Positions 1-7,354 of a DNA stretch of 7,640 nt are shown here, in pieces. Position numbers and translations under genes: made by a program. Numbering within the stretch: position 1 is the stretch's first letter; each line of letters begins with the position of its first letter. The notes under the pieces were generated by a model. That model worked only from the letters and a program-made list of their open reading frames with translations. It was not told where the DNA came from and did no database searches. Source of the stretch: Myxococcota bacterium. Lineage in GTDB: Bacteria; Myxococcota_A; Polyangia; HGW-17; JAJRWW01. The DNA lies in contig JAJRWW010000625.1 of NCBI GenBank assembly GCA_024276595.1, forward strand, positions 1 through 7,640, read 5' to 3'.

Positions 1-10
1 GCGCCCTTGT

Positions 11-976
11 CTAGGCCACAAGCAGCGTGGCCACCAGGCCCACTGCCAGAGGAATGGAGAGGTTGTCGTCCACCCGGCGGGAGAGCAGCTCGGTCAGCCC
101 ACCCACCACGGCCAGGGCCATGCCCACGGCGCTCGCCCGGGCCAGGCCCACTCCGGGAATCATCACAAAAAGAAATGTCGCGGACGCCAGGAAAGACACC
201 GCCACAAAGGCGCCGCTCCCGGCCCAGCTCTTTTGCCCAATGAGCTTGATCCTGCCCCAGCGCTTCCCCGCAAGGGAGGCGACGGGATCTCCCAGGGCCA
301 GCACCAGCGCGCCCAGCTCCACCCCGTGCTGGGAAAAGAAGACGGCGCCCAGCAAAAGAGCTGCGGTGTACCAGGTGGCAGATGGGACTCGGAAGGCCTC
401 GCCTGGACGGGAGATGGCGCCGAATACGCTCTTTACCAGGCGGTCGTTCCAGCGACCGGAGGTCCGGCGCAGGATGTCCATGACCACGAACAGACCCAGC
501 AGAGAGGCACCCAGCAGGATCATCTGGGCGCGGCTGAAAAAGAGCTCGTAGATCAATATGGCCCCAAGGCCCATGGAGACGTGGAAGATGTTGCGCGCGT
601 AGTTTCTGGGCTTGATGTGGTCCAGCTCAGTGCCCCTTGGGACCGCCAGCCGCCGCCTGCGAAGGTGGTGTAGCAGGGCCTCGTACTGCTGGCCGAGGGA
701 GGTCCAGGTCTCGGCGGCAGAGCCGGCTCGAGTGCACCTGGCGTCCAGCTCCACCGCCAGCCGTCCCAGGCTCGTGGCGATCTCCTCCAGGCGGAATGAG
801 AGGCGCTCCCCTGCGTCTCGCCTGGCCTCTCGAAAACGCTCCGACAGGTGACGGGCGTGCTCCAGGAAGCGCTCCCTGGCCCCCTGTGCGGCGCGCCTCC
901 CGGCCATGACCGTGGCCTCCCCGGCCACGAGGAACCTGTACAAACCAGAGGTCAGATCGATTATCTCTTCCGCCAT
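11..976 (-). CDS. CTP-dependent dolichol/diacylglycerol/polyprenol kinase family membrane protein with N-terminal helical extension
   Basis: A 321-residue protein. Family members (yeast Sec59 and Dgk1, plant VTE5) phosphorylate a membrane lipid alcohol using CTP. Residues about 1-125 are charged and helical (Arg/Glu/Ala-rich, no membrane segment). Residues 128-321 hold about six hydrophobic segments (roughly 130-147, 151-168, 202-216, 252-273, 278-296, 306-320). Family signatures are visible: RNIFHVSMG (128-136), the GDPVASLAGKRWGR nucleotide-binding motif (229-242), KSWAGS (249-254) and DDNLSIPL (303-310). Bacterial members are usually about 200-230 residues, so the extension is extra. The start at 976 has a weak ribosome site. 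An alternative ATG at 905-907 (residue 24) has GGGGAGG 8 nt upstream and would give 298 residues; the family domain is unaffected. The substrate lipid cannot be told from sequence. It is transcribed divergently from the kinase gene. Confidence 0.8.
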   Translation of the reverse strand: MAEEIIDLTSGLYRFLVAGEATVMAGRRAAQGARERFLEHARHLSERFREARRDAGERLSFRLEEIATSLGRLAVELDARCTRAGSAAETWTSLGQQYEALLHHLRRRRLAVPRGTELDHIKPRNYARNIFHVSMGLGAILIYELFFSRAQMILLGASLLGLFVVMDILRRTSGRWNDRLVKSVFGAISRPGEAFRVPSATWYTAALLLGAVFFSQHGVELGALVLALGDPVASLAGKRWGRIKLIGQKSWAGSGAFVAVSFLASATFLFVMIPGVGLARASAVGMALAVVGGLTELLSRRVDDNLSIPLAVGLVATLLVA

Positions 977-1022
977 CTTCTGTTCCCGTCGCGCTCCTCG
1001 GCCACCGTGACCAGCCGGAGCT

Positions 1023-1052
1023 CACCAGCCGAGAAAGACCCGGTGGCTGGTG
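1023..1052. other. Inverted repeat / hairpin in the divergent intergenic region
   Basis: A perfect 8-bp inverted repeat, CACCAGCC at 1023-1030 and GGCTGGTG at 1045-1052, is separated by 14 nt. If the minus-strand gene is transcribed from the element at 1057-1075, the hairpin would lie at the very start of its untranslated leader. It could be an RNA hairpin or a protein-binding site. It has no T-tract and so is not a terminator. Confidence 0.4.
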
Positions 1053-1056
1053 TAGT

Positions 1057-1075
1057 TTTCTATCACAGGCCCAAT
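1057..1075 (-). promoter_or_regulatory. Candidate extended -10 promoter element for the lipid kinase gene
   Basis: On the minus strand this reads ATTGGGCCTGTGATAGAAA. The TGATAGAAA part fits an extended -10 (TGn followed by TAGAAA, 4 of 6 matches to TATAAT). No good -35 is seen. The predicted transcript start is about 75 nt upstream of the ATG at 976. The stretch 1061-1075 recurs with 13/15 identity at 7387-7401 upstream of the other minus-strand gene. An imperfect inverted repeat (GTGTAG-TTTT-CTATCAC, 1050-1066) overlaps the -10. This is motif reading only. Confidence 0.3.
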
Positions 1076-1179
1076 ATGTGCACCAGAAAAACCGCGTGGG
1101 CCGGGGCATGGCTGTGCAGGTCAGCAGGGTCGAGCGGTCGAGCTTTCCGCCTTGCTCCCAGGAGAGGTATCTGCTTGTC

Positions 1180-1185
1180 TATAAT
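1180..1185 (+). promoter_or_regulatory. Perfect TATAAT -10 box for the kinase gene
   Basis: TATAAT stands out in this GC-rich sequence and lies 64 nt upstream of the TTG start at 1250. No well-placed -35 is present: the best TTG-containing hexamer, TTGCTC at 1152-1157, is 22 nt away. The in-frame ATG at 1184 lies inside this box and therefore cannot be the start if the box is used. Confidence 0.35.
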
Positions 1186-1237
1186 GGCTGTGGGCTTTTG
1201 CCAGGGAGCAGGGGATCTCGGGGTCTCCCTGCCGCGG

Positions 1238-1244
1238 AAAGGAG
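1238..1244 (+). promoter_or_regulatory. Strong Shine-Dalgarno site (AAAGGAG) that decides a TTG start
   Basis: AAAGGAG is followed by a 5-nt spacer (CCGCA) and then TTG at 1250-1252 in the kinase reading frame. It is the best ribosome site anywhere near the 5' end of this frame. It favours the TTG over the upstream GTG at 848 and ATG at 1184. Confidence 0.7.
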
Positions 1245-1249
1245 CCGCA

Positions 1250-4200
1250 TTGACCAGCAACTACAGCCTCAAGAGCCTGGCAGGTCTGGCCGATGACGTG
1301 GCGCGCCTGTCGGACTCCCTGAACGCGGCCCAGTCTGCCACATTGCAGGCGGCGATCCACCGGGCGGTCGCTGGAGACGAGATATCACCCGAGTCCCTGC
1401 GGGAGATCCTGGGTGGGAGCGACTCCGCGGAGGACGTGGACGCCAACGCGGCGCTGGTGGGCGACTTCATCGCCGCGCAGCGGGAGCTCCTCCCCTCGGT
1501 GCTCTCGGCGGCGCTGCGCTCGGATCACCGCCTGGTGGACCTGCCGGCCCATGAGCTGGTGGCCCTTGCTCCCGTGTGGGTGGGGTGGGCCCGACAGGCG
1601 GCGCCGGCGAACCTGCGCGCTCTGGCGCGCCTGCTGGGGATGCTGGCCGAGCACAGGGACCTCCCAGACAGCGCAGGCGTGCTGGCGCAGCTCCGAAGGA
1701 TCTTCCTCACCGCGGAGCGCCAGACCGCGCAGATCGCTCTTTGCAGCCTCCTGGCCACGGTCGGCCCGCGCACGGAGGACCGCCGCTTCTTTCTCCGGCT
1801 GGACCTCCACATGGCCTGCGGTCCCCTGGGGGAGGGGGCTGGGGCTGCCCTGGGTCTGTGGCTGGTGCAGGAGGATGTGCGGTGGAAGACCCTGGTGGAG
1901 GATGGGGTGGCTGGGCCGCTGCGTCACCGCCTGCGGGCCGCGCGCTTGCTGCTGCGTCTGGGTCGCTGCGCCGACCTGCGGGCAGAGGATCGGCTCGCCC
2001 AGGCGGTGGAGATCTGCCGGACGCTGCTCAGCGACCCGGAGCCCCTGGTGTGGAGCGCAGTGGCGCGCGCCCTGGCGCGCTTTGCTCTCTTCGCCGACCT
2101 GGGCGACCTGTGGGAGCCATCCACCTCGAGCCAGGATCCTGACGCCCACCTGGAGCGGCTGGCCGCCGGTGTGGGCGCCTTCACCGAGGTGGACCGGGAG
2201 TGGGGCGCGGCCCTGGTGGACGAGCTGTGCGACATGGCCGGCGAGCCTGGCGCCGTGGACCTGTGCGACGCCCTGGCGCACGCCTGTGGGGACCTCGCTC
2301 GGCACCACCCGGAGCTGGCGGCGAGCGCTGCGGATGCCATCCTCTGCCAGGGCGCCGACGGGCCCCTGGCCACCCTCGGCCAGCAGCTAGCTCGCCAGCA
2401 GCTCGCCGAGGATCCTCCACCCGTGGACCCGGAGCTGCACCGCCGCATGGATCTTGCCTTCGGCGCTCCGCATGGGATGACAGCGCTCCAGTGGGCGCGC
2501 ACCCTCGAGGGTCGGGAGTCGCTGCTGCTGCTCAAGGGGGGCAAGCCGGACACTAGCCTCTCGCTGCGGGCCTGGTGCCTGGCTCGCACGACTCTCCGGG
2601 GGGACGCCCCGGGCAAGGTCCTGGCAGAGGCCGCCTCGTTGATCGACGCCATTGGCGAGCGCCTGGAGGAGGCCGACGCCCCGCTCTTCTCCGAGGAGAC
2701 CGTGTCGCTGGGCAGCCGGATGCACGGCCTGGAGGACCTGACGGCGCTCCTCTTTCGCGAGGATCTCCTCACAGCGGTGGTGGCCACGGCCGCCTGGGAC
2801 GAGCGCCACCAGGTGGACCGCTACGAGCGCCGCCTCAGGCGCCTCAGGGCCGAGCTGCGTGCGCTGCTACACCGCCACGCCGGAGACATGGATCGCCCGG
2901 CGGCCTGGCGAGCCCACTGCCTCGGGCTGGGCCTCGTGGCTGCCTCCGCCGTCCCGGACCACCCGGTGGGACGCCCAGCCAACCCGAGGATGGTGGGCTT
3001 CTGCCAGCTCGTGGGCTTCCCGGAGTTCTTGCAGGCCTGGGCGCAAGAGCCCTCCCCCGAAGGGATCGGCGCCACGGGGGTGGCCCAGGGGCTGGACGCG
3101 CTTCTGGGGCCCTCGCTGCCAGGGGGTGGGGACGCCCTGCTTTCGCTCTTGCTGCTGGCCCCATCTGCCAGCGCCATGGCGGGCCTGTCGGCGCTCATGA
3201 CCCACCCCCGGTCGCGTGGGCTGCTCGTCCGCCTGGCCGCCATCGTCCAGCAGGCTCCCCCCAGGGATACCCCTGCGGAGGATCGCGTGGAAGGGCTCTT
3301 GCGGACGGTGGACGAGCTGCTCTCCGAGCTGCTGGAGAGCACATCTTTTATCTCTGGCCGGCTGCGGGAGGCTGTGGTGGAGCTGGGGCGGCACGTGCGA
3401 ACCGCCACGGGGCACGATCGGCTCATCTCCTTCATGACCCCGGTCAGGCGCTCCCTGGAGGATTCTCCCCAGACGCTGCTGGTGGCGCTGGCCCAGGACA
3501 TCGCCGCCCTTCACCGCATCGCGGGAGAGGGGGCAGAGCGGGCCCGGATCATGGCCATGCGTGCCACCGACGGTGGCGATGGCGGCCTCTCGCGGCAGGC
3601 GGAGCAGGCGGTGAGCCAGGCGGCTCTTGCCAGCGCATCTTTCGAGGCCAGCGCAGTGGTTGCGGCCGAGGACGTGGGAGACGCCGTACGCCGCGGCGCA
3701 GGCGCTGGAGTGGATGATCGCCTCTCGAGGGCCGCGGCCCTCGGGGACGCGGCCAAGGGCCTGGGGGCCTTCGCCGACCTGGTGGAGCGAGGCCTCTCTG
3801 GCAGCCTTGGGGAGCTGCTCTCGGCGCTGCTTCGCGCCTGGTCGCGGCTGGTGGACCAGCGCCGGAGCCGCTCCCTGAAGGAGCCGGATCATCCGCTGCT
3901 CGTGGACCGCTTCCGCATCGAGCGCCTGCTGGGCGAGGGGGGCATGGCCTTCACCTACCTGGCCCGGGACCCCGACCTGGACCGCTTTGTCACCCTCAAG
4001 GTGATGAAGCCGGCCATCTGCCAGCAGCCCCACCTGCGAGCCAAGTTCGTCGAGGAGGGCAAGGCCATCGCAGCCCTGCCACCCCACCCGCACGTCGTCC
4101 AGGCCTTCGAGTTCCTGGACTCCGAGAGCGCGCCGTGTCTGGTCATGGAGTACGTGGACGGGGAGGCGCTCATCGACGTGATCCCCGAGGAGGGAATGCC

Positions 4201-5242
4201 CCTGCGGCTGGGCCTGGAGATCGCGGTGGCGGCCGCCCAGGGGCTGCACCACGTGCACCGAAACCAGATGGTGCACCTGGACGTCAAGAGCGAGAACCTC
4301 ATGCTGACCCGTGACGGCACGCCCAAGCTCATCGACTTTGGGCTGGCCCAGCGAGACGGCGCCGAGCACGAGGAGTCCGAGATGGTCCTGGGCACGCCAT
4401 GCTACATGAGCCCCGAGCAGGCAATGGGCAAGGCGCTAGACCCGGCCTCGGACGTGTACTCCTTCGGTGTGATGCTGTACGAGATCTTCACCGGAGACGT
4501 GCCCTTTGACGACGCCGACCCTCGCAAGATCCTCCAGGCACACGTGACCGAGGCGCCAGACCCCATGTCCATGCGGCGTCCCGGGCTGCCCGACGGCCTG
4601 GTGCTCCTGGTGGCCGACACCCTGCACAAGAAGAAGGCGAGCCGCCCCTGGATGGTGGAGGTTGCCAGTCGCCTGAAGCGCCTGCTGGCCTCCCTGGCGC
4701 CTGCGGAGGGGGAGGGCTCGACCCTGGCCCGCCGAGAGATCACGGTGCTCTGTGTCGCCTTGCGGGGCCTCGATCCCGAGGAGCGGGCCCCCGAGGAGAT
4801 CGCGAGCCTGCTGGAGAGCTTTTTGACCGGCGCCAGTGAGATCGTAAACGGTATGGGTGGCCGGGTGGACGCCACCGTGGGAGAAAGGATCTTCGCGGTG
4901 TTCGGCTACCCCAGGGGTGACGCCAGGGCCGCCCACAAGGCCGTCAAGGCCGCAACAATGCTGCGCGCCCGCATGTGTCGCATGGGCTCCGGTGATCTGG
5001 ACACCTGCGCTGGCGTCTCCTGTGGGCAGGCCCTGGTGGGCCTGGTGCGGGGCGATCCCACCGACGCCACTGTGCTGGGCCCTCCCCTGGAGAACGCTGC
5101 CACCCTGGCCAAGGAGGCCGAGGCCCGGGGCTCGATCCTGGTCGATGAGCCAACCCACTCCATGATCCGGGGCACGGTGGCCACTGGCGGCCGGCGCCGC
5201 CTGCGCTCCATCGGCAAGGTCTGGGAGGTTCAGGGGGGCTAG
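1250..5242 (+). CDS. Ser/Thr protein kinase with large helical N-terminal region and C-terminal degenerate class III cyclase domain
   Basis: Predicted 1330 residues, probably cytoplasmic, with no signal peptide or membrane segment. Residues 1 to about 885 are Ala/Leu-rich and helical, in places HEAT-like (for example 264-280), and are not assigned to a known family. Residues about 888-1150 form a complete Hanks-type kinase: GEGGMAFT loop (895-902), Lys917, catalytic loop HLDVKSEN (1009-1016) with Asp1011, Lys1013 and Asn1016, DFG (1029-1031), GTPCYMSPE (1048-1056). Arg of HRD is Leu1010, a non-RD kinase. Residues about 1162-1330 align with class III nucleotidyl cyclases (ITVLCVALRG, GGRVDATVGERIFAVFG, TVLGPPLENAATL). 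Both metal Asp are replaced (Ala1170, Glu1212), as are the substrate Lys (Ala1208), Asn (Glu1281) and Arg (Thr1285), so cyclase activity is unlikely. The TTG start is chosen on AAAGGAG at 1238-1244. The frame stays open back to 848, but that would overlap the divergent gene. Kinase-cyclase fusions are known (the TOMM-system kinase/cyclase family), but those have the kinase near the N-terminus. Targets are unknown. Confidence 0.88.
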   Translation: MTSNYSLKSLAGLADDVARLSDSLNAAQSATLQAAIHRAVAGDEISPESLREILGGSDSAEDVDANAALVGDFIAAQRELLPSVLSAALRSDHRLVDLPAHELVALAPVWVGWARQAAPANLRALARLLGMLAEHRDLPDSAGVLAQLRRIFLTAERQTAQIALCSLLATVGPRTEDRRFFLRLDLHMACGPLGEGAGAALGLWLVQEDVRWKTLVEDGVAGPLRHRLRAARLLLRLGRCADLRAEDRLAQAVEICRTLLSDPEPLVWSAVARALARFALFADLGDLWEPSTSSQDPDAHLERLAAGVGAFTEVDREWGAALVDELCDMAGEPGAVDLCDALAHACGDLARHHPELAASAADAILCQGADGPLATLGQQLARQQLAEDPPPVDPELHRRMDLAFGAPHGMTALQWARTLEGRESLLLLKGGKPDTSLSLRAWCLARTTLRGDAPGKVLAEAASLIDAIGERLEEADAPLFSEETVSLGSRMHGLEDLTALLFREDLLTAVVATAAWDERHQVDRYERRLRRLRAELRALLHRHAGDMDRPAAWRAHCLGLGLVAASAVPDHPVGRPANPRMVGFCQLVGFPEFLQAWAQEPSPEGIGATGVAQGLDALLGPSLPGGGDALLSLLLLAPSASAMAGLSALMTHPRSRGLLVRLAAIVQQAPPRDTPAEDRVEGLLRTVDELLSELLESTSFISGRLREAVVELGRHVRTATGHDRLISFMTPVRRSLEDSPQTLLVALAQDIAALHRIAGEGAERARIMAMRATDGGDGGLSRQAEQAVSQAALASASFEASAVVAAEDVGDAVRRGAGAGVDDRLSRAAALGDAAKGLGAFADLVERGLSGSLGELLSALLRAWSRLVDQRRSRSLKEPDHPLLVDRFRIERLLGEGGMAFTYLARDPDLDRFVTLKVMKPAICQQPHLRAKFVEEGKAIAALPPHPHVVQAFEFLDSESAPCLVMEYVDGEALIDVIPEEGMPLRLGLEIAVAAAQGLHHVHRNQMVHLDVKSENLMLTRDGTPKLIDFGLAQRDGAEHEESEMVLGTPCYMSPEQAMGKALDPASDVYSFGVMLYEIFTGDVPFDDADPRKILQAHVTEAPDPMSMRRPGLPDGLVLLVADTLHKKKASRPWMVEVASRLKRLLASLAPAEGEGSTLARREITVLCVALRGLDPEERAPEEIASLLESFLTGASEIVNGMGGRVDATVGERIFAVFGYPRGDARAAHKAVKAATMLRARMCRMGSGDLDTCAGVSCGQALVGLVRGDPTDATVLGPPLENAATLAKEAEARGSILVDEPTHSMIRGTVATGGRRRLRSIGKVWEVQGG

Positions 5243-5294
5243 GGCGCCGGTGTCATCGAGCCCGAGGGCCTCCTGGCAGATCACTTGTGGGGGG

Positions 5295-7259
5295 TCAACG
5301 GTCGTCTTCGGCTTCGGGGTCGCAGCAGTAGTGTGCGTGCCCGCGGTGGGGCTCGTGGCTGTGGTGCTCGTGAGCGGGGCGCCCCAGGTGGAGCACCACG
5401 GCTACAATCTGGCGAGGCCCCGCCTTCAGCAGGGAGTGGAGGAACGCCACCGACAGGAGCCCCAGGCTGACCCACTGGTGTATCGGGTGGCCACCTACCC
5501 CGGTGCCTCCCCCGGAGACGGCAGGGGAGGTCATCCCCGCTGCCAGGGGCCCCGGAAAGGCCAGGTCGAGCGCCAGCCCCAGCCCCACCGAGCCAGCCAG
5601 CACCGACACAGCCACCAGCATGGCCACCCGGCGAGAGTGGAGCTCTGCCAGGACCCGGAAGGTGTTCACGTTGGTGGCCGGTCCTGCCAGCAGGAAGGCG
5701 AGCGCAGCCCCTGGGCTGACCCCCATCAGGATCATGAGGGCCGCCATGGGGGTGGCAGCGGAGGCGCAGACGTATATGGCGACACCCAAGAGAGCGAAGC
5801 CCAGCACGTCCAGGCCGGCTGGCAGGCTGGCGAGGGGGTTCGACCCGGCCAGCCAGGGCGAGGCTGCTGCTGCCACCAGCCCGAGCAGCAGCCAGGGGGC
5901 CGTGTCGTGAACCACGTCCTGGAAACCGAAGGGGATCGCCCGCCGTAGCCGCTGCGCCAGGAGGGGGCGATGCTCGGACGACATGGGGCCAGAGCTGTCG
6001 AGCTGTGCGTGGCCGCTGCCGGCGGCGCTCGCGATCCTCCCCACCAGCCACCCCACCAGCAGAGCCAGCGCGGCCGCGGCCACCAGGCGCGCGACGGTGA
6101 GGGGCGCTCCCAGCAGCATGAGCGTCAGCAGCACCGACTCGACGCCAATCTCAGGCGTTGCCACAAGCAGGGCCAGGGCCGCGGTGGCGGGAACTCCGGC
6201 GCGGACGAGGCCGCGGTACACAGGGGCGATGCCGCAGGAGCACAGGGGCAAGGGCGCCCCCGCTGCCAGCCCGCGCAGAGCCTGGGTGAGTGAGGCGCCG
6301 CGCCCGAGCCAGGAGGCCTGGCGCCTGGGCAAGGCGGCCACCAGCAGGCCGGCCAGGAGGTAGCCCACCAGCAGCACCGGAGCTCCCTCCAGGGCCACCC
6401 CCACCATCCGCTCCCCGAAGGCGCCCCAGTCCACAAGAGAGTGCCCGTGGGGAAAAAGCCAAAGAGCCAGCCCGGCGGCGAGGCCGCCAGCCAGCTCTGC
6501 CCAGGGCCAGGTTCGCCCATGCACATGGGGCCTCTGCGCCTTCTCGGAGCCCCGGCCCTCGGAGCCCCGGAGCGGATCGCCGCTGGATGCCCCCGCAGGT
6601 GCCTCGAGCGCCACCGGCCCGGCAGGGCCCTCGGCCGTTGGCTCGGGGCGGTGAATGACCACGTGCAGCAGGGCTCCGGCCATGAAAGCCTGGAGCAGCG
6701 GGAGGGAGCTGCCCAGCAAGGGACGCGCCGCGACAAAGCCGAGACATGTGAAGATGGCTAGGCCCAGCAGCACCGCCGCGGCGGCGACGACGCCAAAGGA
6801 GCGCCGGGTGACGGACCACAGCACGATGGACACGGGCACCCTGTGGAGCACCACCGCCAGGGCAAGGGCGGTGGCGCCGCCGCTGGAGCCGTGATCGTGC
6901 ACGTGCAGGGGCGTCCCCGCCTGGGAGAGCGCCGCGCCGTCCAGGGTGGCGTGCGCCACCAGACCCAACACCGCAGGGACGAGAATTGGAAGCAGCGCGC
7001 GGTGACCGTGCGGCCCCTGGTCTCCGGAGCGCTCGAAGACCAGGGGAAAGATCACCCCCGCGAGCGCGGCGGCCAGGGCGCGCCAGCCCAGGGAGCTGAT
7101 GGACTCGGGCAGCACCGTGAACAGGAGCAGGCCGCAGATGGCAACCAGCACGAAGCCGTCCAAAAAGTCCATGACCGAACGGCGTCGGCTAGCCAGCCTG
7201 GCCACGGCCGGGCCCAGCAGAAGGGCGACGACGGAGAGTGCGAGAAGCAGGTGTGGCAT
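5295..7259 (-). CDS. ZIP-like domain fused to DUF318/SO_0444-type permease, putative heavy-metal transporter
   Basis: A 654-residue polytopic membrane protein, probably exporting a transition metal or metalloid. Residues 1 to about 202 resemble a ZIP transporter: LPES (50-53), HATLDG (103-108), a His cluster (119-123), HRVP (139-142) and AFMAGALLHVV (191-201). The ZIP metal site is degenerate, with Arg140 and Val143 where TM5 acidic or His ligands are usual. A polar linker (about 204-250) follows. Residues about 255-615 match the DUF318/YraQ permease family, which includes SO_0444 described as a Cu/Zn efflux protein: PLCSCG (338-343), VATPE (366-370), VCASAATP (497-504) and AGPATN (525-530). 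The C-terminal tail (624-646) has eight His and Cys645-Cys646, a likely metal-binding sequence. The start at 7259 is chosen because the first membrane segment begins there; the frame runs upstream to 7379 but is Pro/Gly/Ala-rich and crosses a GC-rich repeat. The ribosome site is weak (GGGA). Convergent with the kinase gene, 52 bp apart. Metal specificity and direction are inferred. Confidence 0.85.
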   Translation of the reverse strand: MPHLLLALSVVALLLGPAVARLASRRRSVMDFLDGFVLVAICGLLLFTVLPESISSLGWRALAAALAGVIFPLVFERSGDQGPHGHRALLPILVPAVLGLVAHATLDGAALSQAGTPLHVHDHGSSGGATALALAVVLHRVPVSIVLWSVTRRSFGVVAAAAVLLGLAIFTCLGFVAARPLLGSSLPLLQAFMAGALLHVVIHRPEPTAEGPAGPVALEAPAGASSGDPLRGSEGRGSEKAQRPHVHGRTWPWAELAGGLAAGLALWLFPHGHSLVDWGAFGERMVGVALEGAPVLLVGYLLAGLLVAALPRRQASWLGRGASLTQALRGLAAGAPLPLCSCGIAPVYRGLVRAGVPATAALALLVATPEIGVESVLLTLMLLGAPLTVARLVAAAALALLVGWLVGRIASAAGSGHAQLDSSGPMSSEHRPLLAQRLRRAIPFGFQDVVHDTAPWLLLGLVAAAASPWLAGSNPLASLPAGLDVLGFALLGVAIYVCASAATPMAALMILMGVSPGAALAFLLAGPATNVNTFRVLAELHSRRVAMLVAVSVLAGSVGLGLALDLAFPGPLAAGMTSPAVSGGGTGVGGHPIHQWVSLGLLSVAFLHSLLKAGPRQIVAVVLHLGRPAHEHHSHEPHRGHAHYCCDPEAEDDR

Positions 7260-7308
7260 GGGGGAGTCCCGCTGCTGCAGGCGCTGACCCGCCCGCACCG
7301 GCGCTTCG

Positions 7309-7354
7309 GCCGGGCCGGCCCGCCCCGGTGGCTCGCCGGGCCGGCCCGCCCCGG
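7309..7354. repeat. Two 20-bp GC-only direct repeats, 26-bp period
   Basis: Copies at 7309-7328 and 7335-7354 are identical over 20 bp and separated by 6 bp. Each consists only of G and C and contains the palindrome GGGCCGGCCC (7312-7321 and 7338-7347). The repeat lies between the permease start codon and its candidate promoter, so it would be transcribed as part of the leader. Confidence 0.75.

Noticed and set aside
848..1249. Upstream extension of the kinase coding frame from GTG 848
   Set aside because: It overlaps the 5' end of the divergent lipid kinase gene, crosses promoter-like sequence and lacks a ribosome site. The translated residues do not resemble a domain.
2867..4369. Long minus-strand open frame of 500 codons antisense to the kinase gene
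   Set aside because: It is His/Gly/Gln-rich without domain motifs and lies opposite a frame with clear kinase motifs. High GC at third positions creates long open antisense frames; this and similar ones (1385-2308, 1924-2787, 4436-5284) are shadows.
1250..5242. Kinase gene as an anti-phage defence or TOMM peptide-biosynthesis component
   Set aside because: No neighbouring defence, toxin, cyclodehydratase or precursor-peptide genes are in the window. The domain order also differs from known TOMM kinase/cyclase proteins.
5243..5294. Possible bidirectional terminator between the convergent genes
   Set aside because: Only a 4-bp stem (GCCC-GA-GGGC) is visible and there is no T-tract on either strand. 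Not enough to call a terminator.
5250..5948. Plus-strand open frames opposite the permease gene
   Set aside because: Low-complexity Arg/Pro/Gly/Gln composition and no motif, against a clearly conserved membrane protein on the other strand.
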